From the NCBI GenBank assembly GCA_963573385.1, contig CAUYLG010052167.1:1-64000 (forward strand): a stretch of 64,000 bases of DNA. The letters run 5' to 3'. The DNA is from Cacajao melanocephalus. Lineage: Eukaryota > Chordata > Mammalia > Primates > Pitheciidae. Each line of letters begins with the position of its first letter. Position 1 is the first letter of the stretch. The translations under genes were made by a program, and so were the position numbers. Below, piece by piece: positions 24,790 to 36,480 of this stretch. The notes under the pieces are model-generated. The model made no database searches, was not told the DNA's origin, and saw nothing but the letters and a program-made list of their open reading frames with translations.

Positions 24790-25000
24790 AGACAAAAAGC
24801 CCATTAGGCATCTCTGTGATTAAGTTGATTAGCTCAAAGTCATTAGGAATTTTAAGTCCAATATCAGTGGTGAATCAGATCCAATTTGCATGAACTACGA
24901 AGTGCTTCATTAAGGCTAATCATTTTCCTCTGTCCTTTAGTAATAAATCATTCTTCTATGGGGCTCATTTAGATAGAGCTTGAGAATTTTACCTTCAGAA
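24790..25000. promoter_or_regulatory. Cluster of homeodomain and octamer-like motifs
   Basis: An ATTTGCAT octamer (POU-factor site) lies at about 24882-24889. Near it are several TAAT/ATTA cores: gattaagttgattag, 'gtcattaggaattt', 'cattaaggctaatcatt' and 'tagtaataaatcattc'. The block resembles conserved developmental enhancers in style. Conservation cannot be judged from one sequence. Confidence 0.35.
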
Positions 25001-25414
25001 TTTTTCAATATGGTTAAGACCACTTTAGCTGTGCTCTTTGGCCTCATTTGCTGGGGTAATACTTGTTGGGAGCCCCACCTCAGTGCTGCATCCTTGAAAA
25101 AGCATCCTAGAAATCTAAACTATGAATCATTAGGGTCCATGTACCAATGGCCAAGACCCATTGAGATAATGAAGTATGACTCTTCTAAAGCACTGGTAGA
25201 GCAAGTCATACTTGTTTAAACTGATAAAGTACTCCTGTCACATAGTGCGTTGTGTTGAGCCAACTGATCGTTAAATCATTTTACATACCCTTCTTGAAAA
25301 TGAGTCTATTTAAATCTGGGAAAATTGATCAGGTTTTAGCCTCCAGAGCTTTCATGTGAATTATTTTTTCTTTGCAGTCACTTGCGAGAATGATGAGATT
25401 CTTATTTTCTGTCG

Positions 25415-25600
25415 TTTGCATGATCTCCCTGTGCTTGGAATATCCTGTTCACCCTCCCCATAGTTCCCTGTGCTTGTGGCCATTGAAGCATTTATTATAC
25501 TGTCATATAATGTCGTTTTTACTTATTTATCTCTTTTTCCTCCTTGAAAGCAAATACTCTGTTCCTAGCACATAGCAGATAATATGTATTTTATAAAATG
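25415..25600 (+). mobile_element. L2 LINE 3' fragment (sense)
   Basis: The blocks 'catgatctccctgtgcttgg', 'agcatttattatactgtcat' and 'ccttgaaagcaaatactctg' with 'cctagcacatagcagata' follow the L2 3' UTR. Confidence 0.65.
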
Positions 25601-25997
25601 TTGTAAATTATGAGACGGTGGCTATAATGCAATATTATACAGCCTATTCAAAGGAGGCTGTTGATCTCTATATATTGGCATGTAAAAATGTTCATATATA
25701 TTTTTTAACATAGTGAATGAAAAACAAGATGAAAAACATGCACAGGATAATATTAGTTTTATAAAAAAAAAAAAGGAAAGGTGTTTATCTAAATATTAAT
25801 AGAAAATGTCAAAAATGTAAATATTCAGGGTAATATCTGTGCTATAAAGGTATGACTTTTACTTTTGGCTTTATCAATTTCTAAATTTTGATTTATTATA
25901 TTAAATCTATATTGCTATTATAAATTAAAACCCAATAATTTTTTTAAAGCATGAGACTATAGATTTCAGTTGCAAATTATTATTGATTTAAAAACAC
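25601..25997. other. Unassigned AT-rich sequence
   Basis: Very AT-rich with an A12 run near 25763-25774. No gene or nameable repeat. Confidence 0.35.
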
Positions 25998-26758
25998 AGT
26001 ATTAGTTTCTTATGGTTGTTGTAACAAATTACTACAAACTGGGGCCAGGCATGGTGGCTCACACCTGTAATCCCAGCATTTTGGGAGGCCAAGCTGAGTG
26101 GATCACTTGAGGTCAGGAGTTCGAGGCCAGCTTGGCCAACATGGTGAATGCCCATCTCCACTAAAAATACAAAAATTAGCCAGGCATAAGGGTGCATGCC
26201 TGTAATCCCAGCTACCGGGCAGGCTGAGGCATTAGAATTGCTTGAAACCAGGAGGTGGAGGTTGCAGTGAGCTGAGATCACACCACTGCACTCCAGCCTG
26301 GGCTACAGAGTGACACTCTGTCTCTAAATAAATCAATAAATAAAAACAAATTACTGCAAACCAGATGCTCTAAAAAGACATCTCTTTATTCTTCTATAGT
26401 TCTGGAGGCTGAAAGTCTTAAAAGTAGGTTTCAGTAGAGCCATACTCCCTCTAAAGGCTCTAGGAAAGAATCCTCCTCAGCTTTTTCTAGCCTCTGGTGG
26501 TTGATGGCAATCCTTGGCATTCCTTAGCTTGTGATGCATCAATTCAGTCTTTGCCTTGGTCTTCAAAATGTTTCTTCTCTGTGTCTTTACATAGTCTTCT
26601 TAAAGGGACACCAGTCATTGGATTTAGGGTCTACCCTAATCCAGTATGACTTTACTATAAGATAACTAGTTATATCTACAAAGACACTATTTCCAAAGGT
26701 CACATTCTGAGGTTCTGGATGGATGTGAATTTTGAGCGACACTCTTTGTCCCAGTACA
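25998..26758 (+). mobile_element. MLT1B-like solo LTR interrupted by an Alu
   Basis: Head 'agtattagtttcttatggtt', then 'gttctggaggctgaaagtct', 'tccctctaaaggctctagg', 'ggacaccagtcattggattt', 'aatccagtatgactt' and the end 'ccagtaca'. The Alu at 26042-26344 splits it within the 'acaaattactacaaact' block. Confidence 0.85.
26042..26344 (+). mobile_element. AluS-like element inside the MLT1B LTR
   Basis: Full-length forward Alu ending in a TAAATAAATC-type tail. The 18-base target-site duplication (aacaaattactacaaact at 26023-26040 and its close copy at 26345-26362) is part of the MLT1 LTR, proving the order of insertion. Confidence 0.95.
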
Positions 26759-28010
26759 GACATTTACTAAAGAAAACTTACAATGATCAGAATCAACAAG
26801 CTTTATGTGTCAAAAAGTCTTTTCTGAAGGCTGCCATCTCAGGAATATCTCACCATACTGTTCATCATACCAATTGGACAGGCATAGGATGAAAGCATGG
26901 GATGATATTACTGCTGCTACAGGTTTGAAGAACTTACCAACCAGGTCATCTCTCCTCCAGGATTCGATCTGAATGCACTTTACTTATGTTACCCCAGCTT
27001 TGAGATTAAGCAGTTTTTAGTTTCTCTTCGAGTCTCTAGCTTTACTTTTGGTATGAGATTTTGTTTGTTGATAACAAGAGTTTAGGGACACTATTAATTT
27101 CTTTATTTCTTATATTGATCCCACAAATATGATGAGCACATATTATCTGCAAGGATAGGGCATATCTAAATACTCTTTGTAAAGAAAGATTAGATCTTAT
27201 GTTTACCAGGCAGGAGATCTGGGTATCATTAACAATCCTACATAGCAAAGCATTCGCGAACCAGGGCAGGAGGAAAGATTGAAGTCAATAGTGTACAATG
27301 TTGCCAACACTGTACCTTTTCCACTGGTAAATTCCTTCCAAGAATCTGGCTCTTAAGTTTATTATCAGTTAAACCACAGTCTTTAAGGTAGAAAATTTAT
27401 TTGTAACAATTTGCTGTTTGGCTTTTCCCGAGGCCTCAAATCTTATCAGTGCTGTTCACGCTACTTGCACAAAGTACTCTATGTAATGCAAATTTCTGTC
27501 TCTTCTCCCAAAGGGCTAAAAAATCACACAGTGAGAGAAAGAAAATGCAAGAGAAATTCTCTGAATTTAATTCATGGGTTTTCTTTTTTCTGTCACATAT
27601 GTAGTACTTGTATCAGAGTCAGAAGTTACAGCTATGTTTGAACATTCAACAGCTAAAAGAAAATGGTTTTATTTGGCAAACCTACTACCCCAGAAAACAA
27701 GTGATTAAAGGACCTCTTAAAACAGCAGCCATAAAATTGACATTCCATGGGAAGCCATGAGTTCATTACTGTTCTTTTCGGTGAGGATCCTCCCTGGGCA
27801 CTATGCTGAGAACTGAAATCTGTTGGCAGAATGAGCGCATCACCCAAGGACTCCACATCCTCTTCTGCAGAAAGGGTTAGTGCATTTCTGGAAAATGTGG
27901 GATAGTTTTATCATGTCAGGTGGAGGTATGACCTTGCTATTACCTTTGTTTAGAAACTAAGTATGCTTTAAAAAGATGTGTAAGGGTACCAAGGTGATGA
28001 GGGGTAGACT
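26759..28010. other. Unassigned sequence, no gene seen
   Basis: Open frames of 67-76 codons (27042-27248 and 27653-27856 reverse, 27411-27641 forward) show no domain. No repeat recognised. Confidence 0.35.
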
Positions 28011-28398
28011 TGTAATGTTTAGTTTTTTGTGTCAACTTGGCTAGGCATGGAAAACAGATGGTTGGTCAAACATTCTGTAAAGCTGCTTTTTTTTTTTTTT
28101 TTCTTTCAACATTAACGTTCATACCCGTAGACTTTGAGAAAAGCAGATTGCCCTTCAAATGTGGGTAGGCCTTATCCAATAATTTGAAGACCTTAATCAA
28201 AAAAACCCTGACCACCCCCTGGAAGAGGACATTCTGCTAGTAGATTCCCTTCAAGACTTGAACTGCAACATTGAATCATCCCTCTGTGTCCAGCCTACTG
28301 GTCTGTCCTGCACAGTTTGAACTTGCCAGAGTGCATCACACATCCTCTCTCCCCACATCCTGTTGGTTCTGTTTCCCTGGAGAACCCTGACCAATACA
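28011..28398 (+). mobile_element. MLT2-type (ERVL) solo LTR
   Basis: Starts tgtaatgtttagttttttgt and continues with 'gtgtcaacttggctaggcat', 'ggttggtcaaacattctg', 'tgggtaggccttatccaata' and 'cctgttggttctgtttccct', ending 'accctgaccaataca'. A T16 run (about 28087-28102) sits inside. Confidence 0.88.
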
Positions 28399-29079
28399 GA
28401 TACTATGATGGACACAGCCTACAGAGGGATAAGAGACTTCCTGCTGAGTTCAAGACCTCAAGACATGGTAGGCACTGATTCCCTCTCGTTGCTATTTCTG
28501 TGTTTAGTCAAGGCATTACACTGGAGATGCAGGCCTGTGTTGTTTCTTTGGCTAAGAAAAGTAGCTTCTACTGAAGAGTGAATGGAGCATCTTCTAGATA
28601 CTTAAGCTGCTGCTCATGGAATCTCACATTTCCTTTAATTTCCCCCAGTTGAATTGGGACTAGATGTTGGAGCCATTTATTGGTGTGAGTAATGAGTAAT
28701 TTCTTAATCAAATGGAACTTTGGTTGTTAGTACTAATTTTACATTACACTTGTAAATCTGGATATCTTAGTTGTTAGGAGAGGAATGTTATCTCCATAAT
28801 GTAGACAAAGAAACAAATATGATGGCCTGCATCTCCTTACCCCATAAGTAGAACCACACAAATCCTCAGAAAAAAGGAGCACCAGCCCAAGGCAATGGAG
28901 GCGGAGCAGGAGAGAGACCAGGCGTATTCAACTGGGTCTTCTGTCTTTCCTCACACAGTTCTTCTTACCTGATATGGCTTAGGTACTACCATTTCCATTA
29001 GGCTTCCTAAAGCTAAATGGAGTTTTGTGTCTATTTCAGATACCCCTCAAAGACTGCCCATCTCTCTACTCCTTTTCAC
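28399..29079. other. Unassigned sequence beside the MLT2 LTR
   Basis: No gene is seen. The first hundred bases could be ERVL interior, but I recognise no motif. Confidence 0.3.
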
Positions 29080-29846
29080 AGGAGATCTTTTTGAGTCAAT
29101 ATCTCTACTCCTCACCTCACTTGCTTCCATAACAGACCATTCAGGCTCTTGTCCTCATCACAACAGAGAGACTAGTCAAGGTCCCTTGTGAGCTTCAAGT
29201 TGCCAAATTCAAGAGTTACTTCTGTGGTCTTATCTTCCTCATCTCTCAGCAACACAACCATCTTATTTTGGAAACACATTTTTTTTAGTCTTCTATTAAG
29301 TAGAATTAAAATGGATTTTCCTCCTGTCTCATTAGCTATTCCTACTCATACACCTTTGCTGGTACCTCTGCTGCCTAACTGTGAATGTGCCGTCTACATA
29401 CTCTGCACAAGTAATCTTGCCAAGCCTGTGGCTTTAAATACCATCCATAAGCCTCACAAATTGATACATCGATTCCTGGACTTTGCCCTAAAATTCAGGC
29501 TTATATACTCAATTGCCTACTTCACCCCTTTCCTAATTGTTCCCTTTTTGGAATGTTATCTCTGATCTTTTCACAGCTGGTTCTTTCTAGTTATTTAGAT
29601 ATCAACTTACATATTTTCTGTCAGGACAGATCTTCCCTGGAAATCTTATTATCATCTGTCTGTCTGTTTTTCTATCATCAATCACATTTCAATTTTAATT
29701 CTATGCACAACTTGCAAAAGTATATATATGCATATATATATATATTGTTTTATCTTTCTTATATCTATATTATTTTCTTTTTGTTTCCACTCATTAAATG
29801 CAAATTTCTGGAAATTACAAGAGTGCCTGACACAGAGTAAAAGTTC
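29080..29846 (+). mobile_element. L2 LINE, ORF end and 3' UTR (sense), first part
   Basis: The order of blocks is that of L2: 'gtcaaggtcccttgtgagct' with 'tcaagttgccaaattcaaga' (coding side), 'tgtggctttaaataccatcc', 'tcaattgcctacttcacccc', then the 3' UTR ending 'gagtgcctgacacagagtaa'. A 125-codon frame (29188-29565) is a frame-shifted relic. The element continues after an LTR insertion at 29847-30234. Confidence 0.75.
29719..29747. repeat. Short imperfect (TA)n tract
   Basis: Alternating TA with two interruptions within the L2. Confidence 0.85.
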
Positions 29847-30234
29847 TGTTTTAATCTGCTCCAGCTGCCATAATAAAATAGCACAGACTGGGTGGCTTAA
29901 ACAACAGAAATTAATTTTCTCACAGTTCTTAAGGCTGGGAAGTCCAAGATGAAGCTGTGGAACCATTTAGTTCCTGGGGAGGCCTCTTTCCTTGAAGAAG
30001 GCTGCTTTATCACCTGTCCACAAAAGGCTTTTCCTCAGTGCAGGTGCTGAGGGAGAAGAGCTAGGGATCTTTTTCTTCTTATTATTGTGAGCACATTAAT
30101 CTCATATTAGAATCCACCCTTATGATTTTCTATAACTCTAATCATCTCCCAAAGGTCTCACTTCCAAATATCATCACATTGTGGGTCAGTGCTTCAACAT
30201 ATGAATTTTAGGGAGACATATTCAGTCCATAACA
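29847..30234 (+). mobile_element. MLT1A0-like solo LTR inside L2
   Basis: Begins tgttttaatctgctccagct, contains 'actgggtggcttaaacaaca', and ends 'ttcagtccataaca'. Target-site duplication agttc (29842-29846) and agctc (30235-30239), one mismatch. Confidence 0.9.
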
Positions 30235-30275
30235 AGCTCAGTAAATATTTCTTGAATAGACTTGACTGAAAGATT
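30235..30275 (+). mobile_element. L2 LINE tail, second part
   Basis: 'ctcagtaaatatttcttgaa' is the L2 terminal sequence and completes the L2 interrupted at 29846. Confidence 0.75.
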
Positions 30276-30739
30276 ATTGCCTGTAGCTCACAATTTACCT
30301 TTTGTTTCTACTGCTGTATGATACTTTACTATTATTCATGTGTTTGTCTGAATGTCTATAGATTTTACATTCCTTAAGGAGAGGGGTTAGGTGCAAATAG
30401 TGCTTACCATGTGGTCACTATTTTAGGGAGAAAAACCATGAGGCCACAAAAGAGATGAGTTTTATTAATAAAAGCAACTAGTTGCATATTGAACACTCAC
30501 TATTTGGCACACTTTGTTTCTATCCTTGCATTAACCTCCCACCCCACCAACAATCCTATTATTTTAACATTTCAATTTTAGGGACTGTCTTTCCTAATGC
30601 AGCCCGGATCTCTGTCACTCCCTCTTCCTCGTGATTCCAGTAAGGATGACTAGCTTACTGGAACCAGCTTATAGTCCCTTGGTTTTGTCTTTTGAGGGTG
30701 AATGGAGACAGAAGCCACACTGCAATAGCAGGAATAATA
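30276..30739. other. Unassigned sequence
   Basis: Partly L2-like (30295-30400) but too decayed to assign. No gene is seen. Confidence 0.3.
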
Positions 30740-31564
30740 CCTTATGCTCATTTTTCTTGGTTGTTACTTTGTCCTTACTTATGAAGGATCATTTTGCTGG
30801 ATATAAAGTTTTAGATTAGAAGATTTTTTTCCTTTTGACCCTAAATATTTCATGCCACTCTCCTTGCTTTCATATGTCCACTGAGAAGTCCACTGTAATT
30901 CTTATCCTTCTTCCCCCGCAGGTAAGCTACTTTTCTTTTACCGCTATGGCTTCTTTTAAGATTTTCTCGGTGTCTTTGGTTTTCTACAATTTGTATATAA
31001 TATGCCAAAGAATAGATTTTTTGGCATTCTGCTTGGCATTCTCTGAGCTTTCTGGATCTGTGGTTTGGTGTCATTAATTTTGGACGATTCTCAGCCGTTA
31101 TTACTTCAAATATTTCTCCTGCTTGGTTTTCTCCTCTGTTTATTTCTGGTGTTTCAATTATGTGTCAGTTACTCCTTTTTAAAACTATCTGATAGTTCTT
31201 GAGGGTTGTATTCGATTTTCTTTCCTAATTCTCTTTTGTCTTTGCTTTTCAGTTTTGGAAGTTTCTATTGATGTGTCTGTAATCTCACTGATTCTTTCAG
31301 CCATGTCCAGTCTGTGGATGAGCCCATTAAAGGCATTCTTTAACTTCTCTGAAGTGTTTTCAATTTCTAGTGTTTCCCTTTGCTTGTTCTTAATATTTTC
31401 ATCTCTCTGCTTATATAACCCTTCTGTTATTGCATGTTGTCTACTTTTTCTGTTAGAGATCTAAGCACTTTAATCATAATTATTTAAAATTTCAGGCCTG
31501 ATAATACCAACATCTGTTTCACATTTGAATCTGATTCTGATGTTTTCTTTGTTTCTTTACACCA

Positions 31565-31608
<44 letters not shown>

Positions 31609-32740
31609 AGCATACCTTGTAATGTGGTGGTTGTTGAAATTTGACCCTGATATATTGGGTAATAGGAACTAAGGGAGATGGACATTTAGTATGAGTTTTT
31701 ATGCCAATTTGGCTACTAATTGAACTGTGTTAATATTTGTTGTAGCTGTAGGTACCAGAGGCTTCAATTTCTCCAGTCTCCTTGTTTTTGTCTCCTCTAT
31801 TGTCTGGTGTTTTTTCTAAAAATCACTCCTTAAAAAGAGTCTGATTCTTGCAACTCTTTCAGATGAATCCCCTGTTGTGTTACTGGAACCCTACCAGTGT
31901 GGTGGTAAATTATGGGGGAGAGGAAGCTTGCCATAATCTTATTAAATCTCAGTCTTTTAGTGGACATGTATCTCTGGGCTGTGATCTTCTCAAGTGTTTC
32001 TTAGCTCACTCACTGCACACCCCCTTGAGATAAATGCTAGAGGGGGCTGTAGTGGGAGAAAATGCCCTTATTCCAGGTGAGATATGGCTCTGGTAAAGTC
32101 TCTTTTCACCTGGAGAGTAACTCTTTGTTATATAAAACATGTAGGCATATTTTGCAATGGTTATTCTTCCCTTCCCCTTATTATAGGCAGAAGGTGATCT
32201 TTCTTGGCTCTTGACTATGAGAACCTGGTAGGGTTCCTAGAGGCAAAACCCGTGAAAGTACCCTTTAAGACTTGAGGTCTCCAGGATTTTCTCACTCTCA
32301 AGCTAGTCCACACTCATCCTCCAGAAATACATCAAAATTACCATTTAAGTGTTCCCACCAGTTAATGGCCCCAGTGGCTTCTGCTCCAGTGAGCAGATCT
32401 TACTTTCATCTCTCTGGATCTGCCTGGATCTCCTGTGACCTCAGTTATCCACTGGGTCCAAGAAAAGTCACTGAAATTCTGTTTTTTTCTTATCATTTTC
32501 TTTTCATAAGGATGGAAATGATAATTTACAAATATTTTACATATTGGACCCCAAACTGGAAATCTAAATATCTTTCATATCATCTAGTACTGTGCCAAAT
32601 AGGCATAGACACATTAAGCCTTAGCTTGTGTTTCCACCAATGCTACCTGGCCCATTTTCCCACCACTTACCACAGCTGCACTGGACACTCTTCCTGTCAA
32701 GGGAAAAGAGCTGGTGCTTTGACAAATTGAGTTTTAATGG
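30740..32740 (-). mobile_element. Old L1 (L1ME-like), antisense, about 2 kb
   Basis: The forward strand reads like the reverse of an old L1 3' region: 'atcattttgctggatataaa', 'atgtccactgagaagtccac', 'ttctttaacttctctgaagt', 'cctgataataccaacatctg', 'ctggatctgcctggatctcc'. No long L1 frame survives on the reverse strand. A 152-codon forward frame (32272-32730) is incidental. A (TG)19 microsatellite lies inside. Confidence 0.65.
31567..31604. repeat. (TG)19 microsatellite
   Basis: Nineteen uninterrupted TG units, long enough to be polymorphic in populations and able to adopt Z-DNA. Confidence 0.97.
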
Positions 32741-33690
32741 CTGCCAGTCTCCGAAATACAAGACATGAAGTGAGTACTTTGAGTGATAGATGACAGTCAA
32801 GACTAAGACAGGGATTGTCTAATTCAGACTTGTATATTCTTGTCCCACATATGTATGTTTGGATTATGGTTGGAAGACACTGTTCTTTAGTCTAAGTAGT
32901 AAATGAGTTTAAAAAGAAAAAAAGAAAGAAAAGAAAAATGCTTCTCTGTTGGACTAGTACTTCAGCCTCCTCAGAAAAGACCATTTCTGGCATCTCAGGT
33001 GTATAAAAGCCTTCCCTGAGGCCTTTGTTTTGATGTGTTGATGTGTTAAGACTGACTCTGAAGCCTTTGACTTTCTTATTTGTGATTTTGCTTTTTGCTC
33101 AGTGGTGATTACCCTCCCTCCTTTTCTCCCTCCCTCCCTCCATTCCCTCTGTTCCCTCCCTCCCTCCTTCCCTCCTTCCCTCTCTCCTTCCTTCCCTTTT
33201 CTAATATTAGCATTTGGCATGTTTGTGATAAGTTAAACATTTTACTCATTAATGTTAGCTTTTAGCAGAATAAGACAATTTAGCTAAAGGCCACTGACTA
33301 GTGAGATTTTTTCAATACTGATTGAAATGCAAATTAATACAAGCAATTACCAGGTACTGTACATAGTCTTAAAATGGAATGCTTTAAATGACATTTTCTT
33401 GGCAATCTGTATGAATCCCCCAGATTAGGCATTCTTTTTATTCAGTAAACTAAATCTGCATCTAATGCCCAACTTGAGGTTGTCGTCATATATCATTTTT
33501 AATTGTAGCAAACTCTGAAATAAAGATGACCTTATCAAATAACAGTTACCTAAAGAATTACTTCTTATTGGAGAATGTATGCTTGGAGAAAGAGACAGTT
33601 TATGTGTTGTGGATGGGGTTCTAATGGCCTTGGAGGATGAAGGCCTATGTAACATTTTAGGGAGACCGAGGTTTCCCTCAGTTAGAAAGA
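32741..33690. other. Unassigned sequence with low-complexity tracts
   Basis: An AAAGA-rich run is at 32911-32938 and a CCCT tract at 33110-33202. No gene is seen. Confidence 0.4.
33110..33202. repeat. (CCCT/CCTT)n pyrimidine tract
   Basis: Forward-strand CCCTCCCTCC-type sequence of about 90 bp. The reverse strand has repeated GGGA and can satisfy a four-run G3 quadruplex pattern. The Gly/Glu/Lys-rich reverse frame over it (32954-33220) is compositional. Confidence 0.92.
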
Positions 33691-33694
33691 AGGG

Positions 33695-34020
33695 AACTAA
33701 CATTTATTGTCTTTTTGTGTCAAACACTTTATATTTAATAAATATTTATTGGGTACTGTGATGTTTTTGCCAATATTTTACTTGCAGGGAATTCTGAGCA
33801 GTTCCTGCTCTTGTGAATCTTATATTCTGGTTGGGAAAACTGACGACAAACAACAGCAGTAAACAAAGAAATAAAATAAATTCATGGTGATAAGTACCCT
33901 GATATAGAATAGAGAATGGCCAGGTGGGTAGGTGAAGAGAGAGTGCACATTAGATAGGGTGGAACAAATGAGGCTTTTTTGAGATGGTGACATCTGCATT
34001 GAGAGATTGGAGAGTTAACT
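33695..34020 (+). mobile_element. Old mammalian repeat (unassigned family)
   Basis: 'ctaacatttattgtcttttt', 'cttgtgaatcttatattctg' and 'catggtgataagtaccctga' follow a widely scattered mammalian repeat (atttattgagcacctac type). I cannot name it securely. Confidence 0.45.
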
Positions 34021-34079
34021 GCCCACTCATTACTTTGTCTAATTTTGTCAACAACCTGTGACAAACGTTAACATTAGTT

Positions 34080-34165
34080 CAGCAGGTATAAGCAAATAAA
34101 TTAATTACTCAACCAGGTTAAATAATTTCTCTAAGATTACACAGATTTTTTCAATCCTACTGTAA
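34080..34165 (-). mobile_element. MIR-like fragment (antisense)
   Basis: 'ggttaaataatttctctaag' followed by 'attacacagatt' is a weak match to the reversed MIR core. Confidence 0.4.
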
Positions 34166-34525
34166 ACCAAAAATAGAATTCTAAGCCCCCCAACTAACTG
34201 AATGACCCCTCCTCTTGGATAAAGGCATTCCATAGTTAAACTGAAAAACTAGTTAAGACCTTGATAGGAAGTGGGGGTTGGACATGCCTCATTATACCAC
34301 CCTCCATTTGGAATTCAGGTACAGCTGACCAGCATTAACATCAAAACACAGATATTAAGAGTGATGAAATAGACTTGGTAGCAATAAGACACCAAATTCC
34401 AGCCTGACTCTAGTATAGCATCACTTGACAGAGAGCAGACAAAAGTATTTTACCCAAAATAAATTTCTTTGACACATTTTGAAATAGCCTTACAAAGCTG
34501 TCTCTTGTGGGGAAAATCTACATTC
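34166..34525. other. Unassigned sequence
   Basis: No gene or nameable repeat. Confidence 0.3.
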
Positions 34526-35005
34526 TGTAGAGAATCCCCATTTCTTTCCAGGTCTTTTCCCTGATCCAGGAGAGAATTAACTAAGAGTCTGGCACTTTTA
34601 ACAGTCTGATAAGAAACATTTACAGTCTATGCTCTCTGAAGCCTGCTACCTGGAGTCTTCATCTGCATAATAAGAACCTTGGTCTCCTGCAACCCCTATC
34701 TTAATCCAAATACTCCCTCTTATGGATTTCAGGTATTCAGATAAACTAAAATCTTTGAATTCACCTAAGATTTGGAAGCCCCTGCTTTGAGTTGTCCTAC
34801 CTTTCTGGACCAAATCAATGTAATCTTTCATGTATCAATTGATGTCTTATGTCTCCCTAAAGTGAATAAAACCAAGCTGTAGTCCGACCACCTTGAGCAC
34901 ATGTTGTCAGCACCTCCTGAGGCTGTGTCACAGGCATATCCTTGACTTTGGCAAAATGAACTTCTAAATTGATTGAGACCTGTCTCAGACAATATTTGGT
35001 TTACA
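34526..35005 (+). mobile_element. Solo LTR, probably ERVL-type (family unassigned)
   Basis: From 'tgtagagaatccccatttct' to 'tttggtttaca' the sequence follows a familiar mammalian LTR, with 'tgatccaggagagaattaac', 'cctaagatttggaagcccct', 'gtgtcacaggcatatccttg' and the tail 'aaattgattgagacctgtct'. TG...CA ends fit. I see no target-site duplication. Confidence 0.65.
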
Positions 35006-36480
35006 CTATCCATTTGCTTTCAAGCTGCTCACAGTCTACCAAGCCCTACAAGTACTTCTTTCTCACCAGCTGCTCCAAGCTTATGCAAAAAACAACCTCT
35101 TTGTTTACTTGGTCTTAGACTTTAGATATTCAGGATCAGTCAATTTTCCAAGAAAACCAGTCCTGAGTCATAAATTTGCTTCGTAGGAACATTAACAAGA
35201 AAAAAAAAAACAGCCACCTAATTTTTTATTACTTCTCCATAAAAGGGAATATTTTAATACCAAAAAAGTTAAAAGGATATTTTCTAAGATTAAAGGACAT
35301 CAAACTGAATACAGTTCACTTTATGAAATACATTATTTTGTCTCTATTTTACTTATTTCACAGAAAATCCTTAAAATGATTAGATAAACAAACTCATTTG
35401 AGAACCAATGGATTCAATGTCTTTTCAAGGCTACCTCCAACCTTGAAAATCTTAGGTTGATGTTAACTTCCTATGTTTGATGTTAAGCGGGGCAATGCAG
35501 GCAGATGCTGTGGGGTGAGGATATAGACTCTTTGCTAGTTCAATCAGACTAGGAAAGGACAGGTCATTTTGGCCTAAAAATTTTCAGTTTGAATCTCTTC
35601 CCTTGAAATGTTTACCTATTTAGGAAAGAGGCAATGATGCTTGCTTTCTTTGTTAGAAAGTTCAAATACATCTTAAAGTACTTTACAAAATAATTTATAA
35701 ATGGTTTTTCTGTAGGCAGTTGCCCATGTTCAAATAAATGAAAAGATTTATTGCTTTTTCTCTTTATTAAATACAGAGTTAGAATAAGACCATTTAGACG
35801 TTTCTTAATAGGAATGTATGTATCTTTGTAATGAATATTCAAGTATTGATCAATTTGTGATAGTGTATTTCTCTTGCTAAACTTGGAACATAAGCAAAAG
35901 TACAAAATATGAAAAAATAACTAAAAAATCTATGAAAATATGATAATTACTGAGGAAATAATTGTGTACAATAGCAGCAGTAGCATCCTTGAGGCCATTT
36001 TGCAGCGTTTCAAGTACCTAATTGTATCAGTTGTGCCAGAGTTCATCTTACTGAGAGACATGATAAGAAGTGTAGGGCGAAAGCCTCAAGCATCAATTGA
36101 AATTTTAGTTTTGTACCTAAATGAAAAACCACTAAGAAGTCATTTGAGTGTTTGGCTCTTTTTTCTGTCATCAGTATAACCATCATTACCTTCACACTAT
36201 TCTATATTTGTCTTGTGGGCTCAATAGCATGAACTGAAAGCAACTTCTTTCACAAAGCAATTGAAAAAATAAAGAGAAACACGAATTATGTAAATTGTAC
36301 CAGACACGATGAATGCATTCTACAATATCAGTAAAATCCTAAAAATGCTTAGAATTTATTTGGAGACTTTCCTCTAATTGGTATTCCATATGCACACATT
36401 TTAAATTTCATATGCACACATTTTTAATTTTCAAAAGAAATTAAGGGTGGTAGAAGAAAGAAGTGGGAAACATAAAGAAG
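35006..36480. other. AT-rich unassigned sequence
   Basis: Reverse and forward frames up to 97 codons (35612-35905 reverse) reflect low stop density by chance. No repeat recognised. Confidence 0.35.

Larger units (their letters stand above)
22938..25410. other. Repeat-poor single-copy stretch, candidate regulatory DNA
   Basis: Nearly 2.5 kb with no transposable element I can recognise, unusual in this window. It contains a CpG-rich patch (23704-23778) and motif-dense AT-rich segments at 23940-24330 and 24790-25000. No open frame looks coding; the longest are 72-79 codons (24544-24762, 24980-25219). Regulatory function is an inference from repeat absence and motif content only. Confidence 0.4.

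Noticed and set aside
29188..29565. 125-codon forward frame as a gene
   Set aside because: It is an L2 LINE relic with scrambled frame.
32272..32730. 152-codon forward frame
   Set aside because: It lies on the opposite strand of an old L1 region, with no recognisable domain.
32954..33220. Gly-Lys-Glu repeat frame
   Set aside because: It is a low-complexity translation of the CCCT tract.
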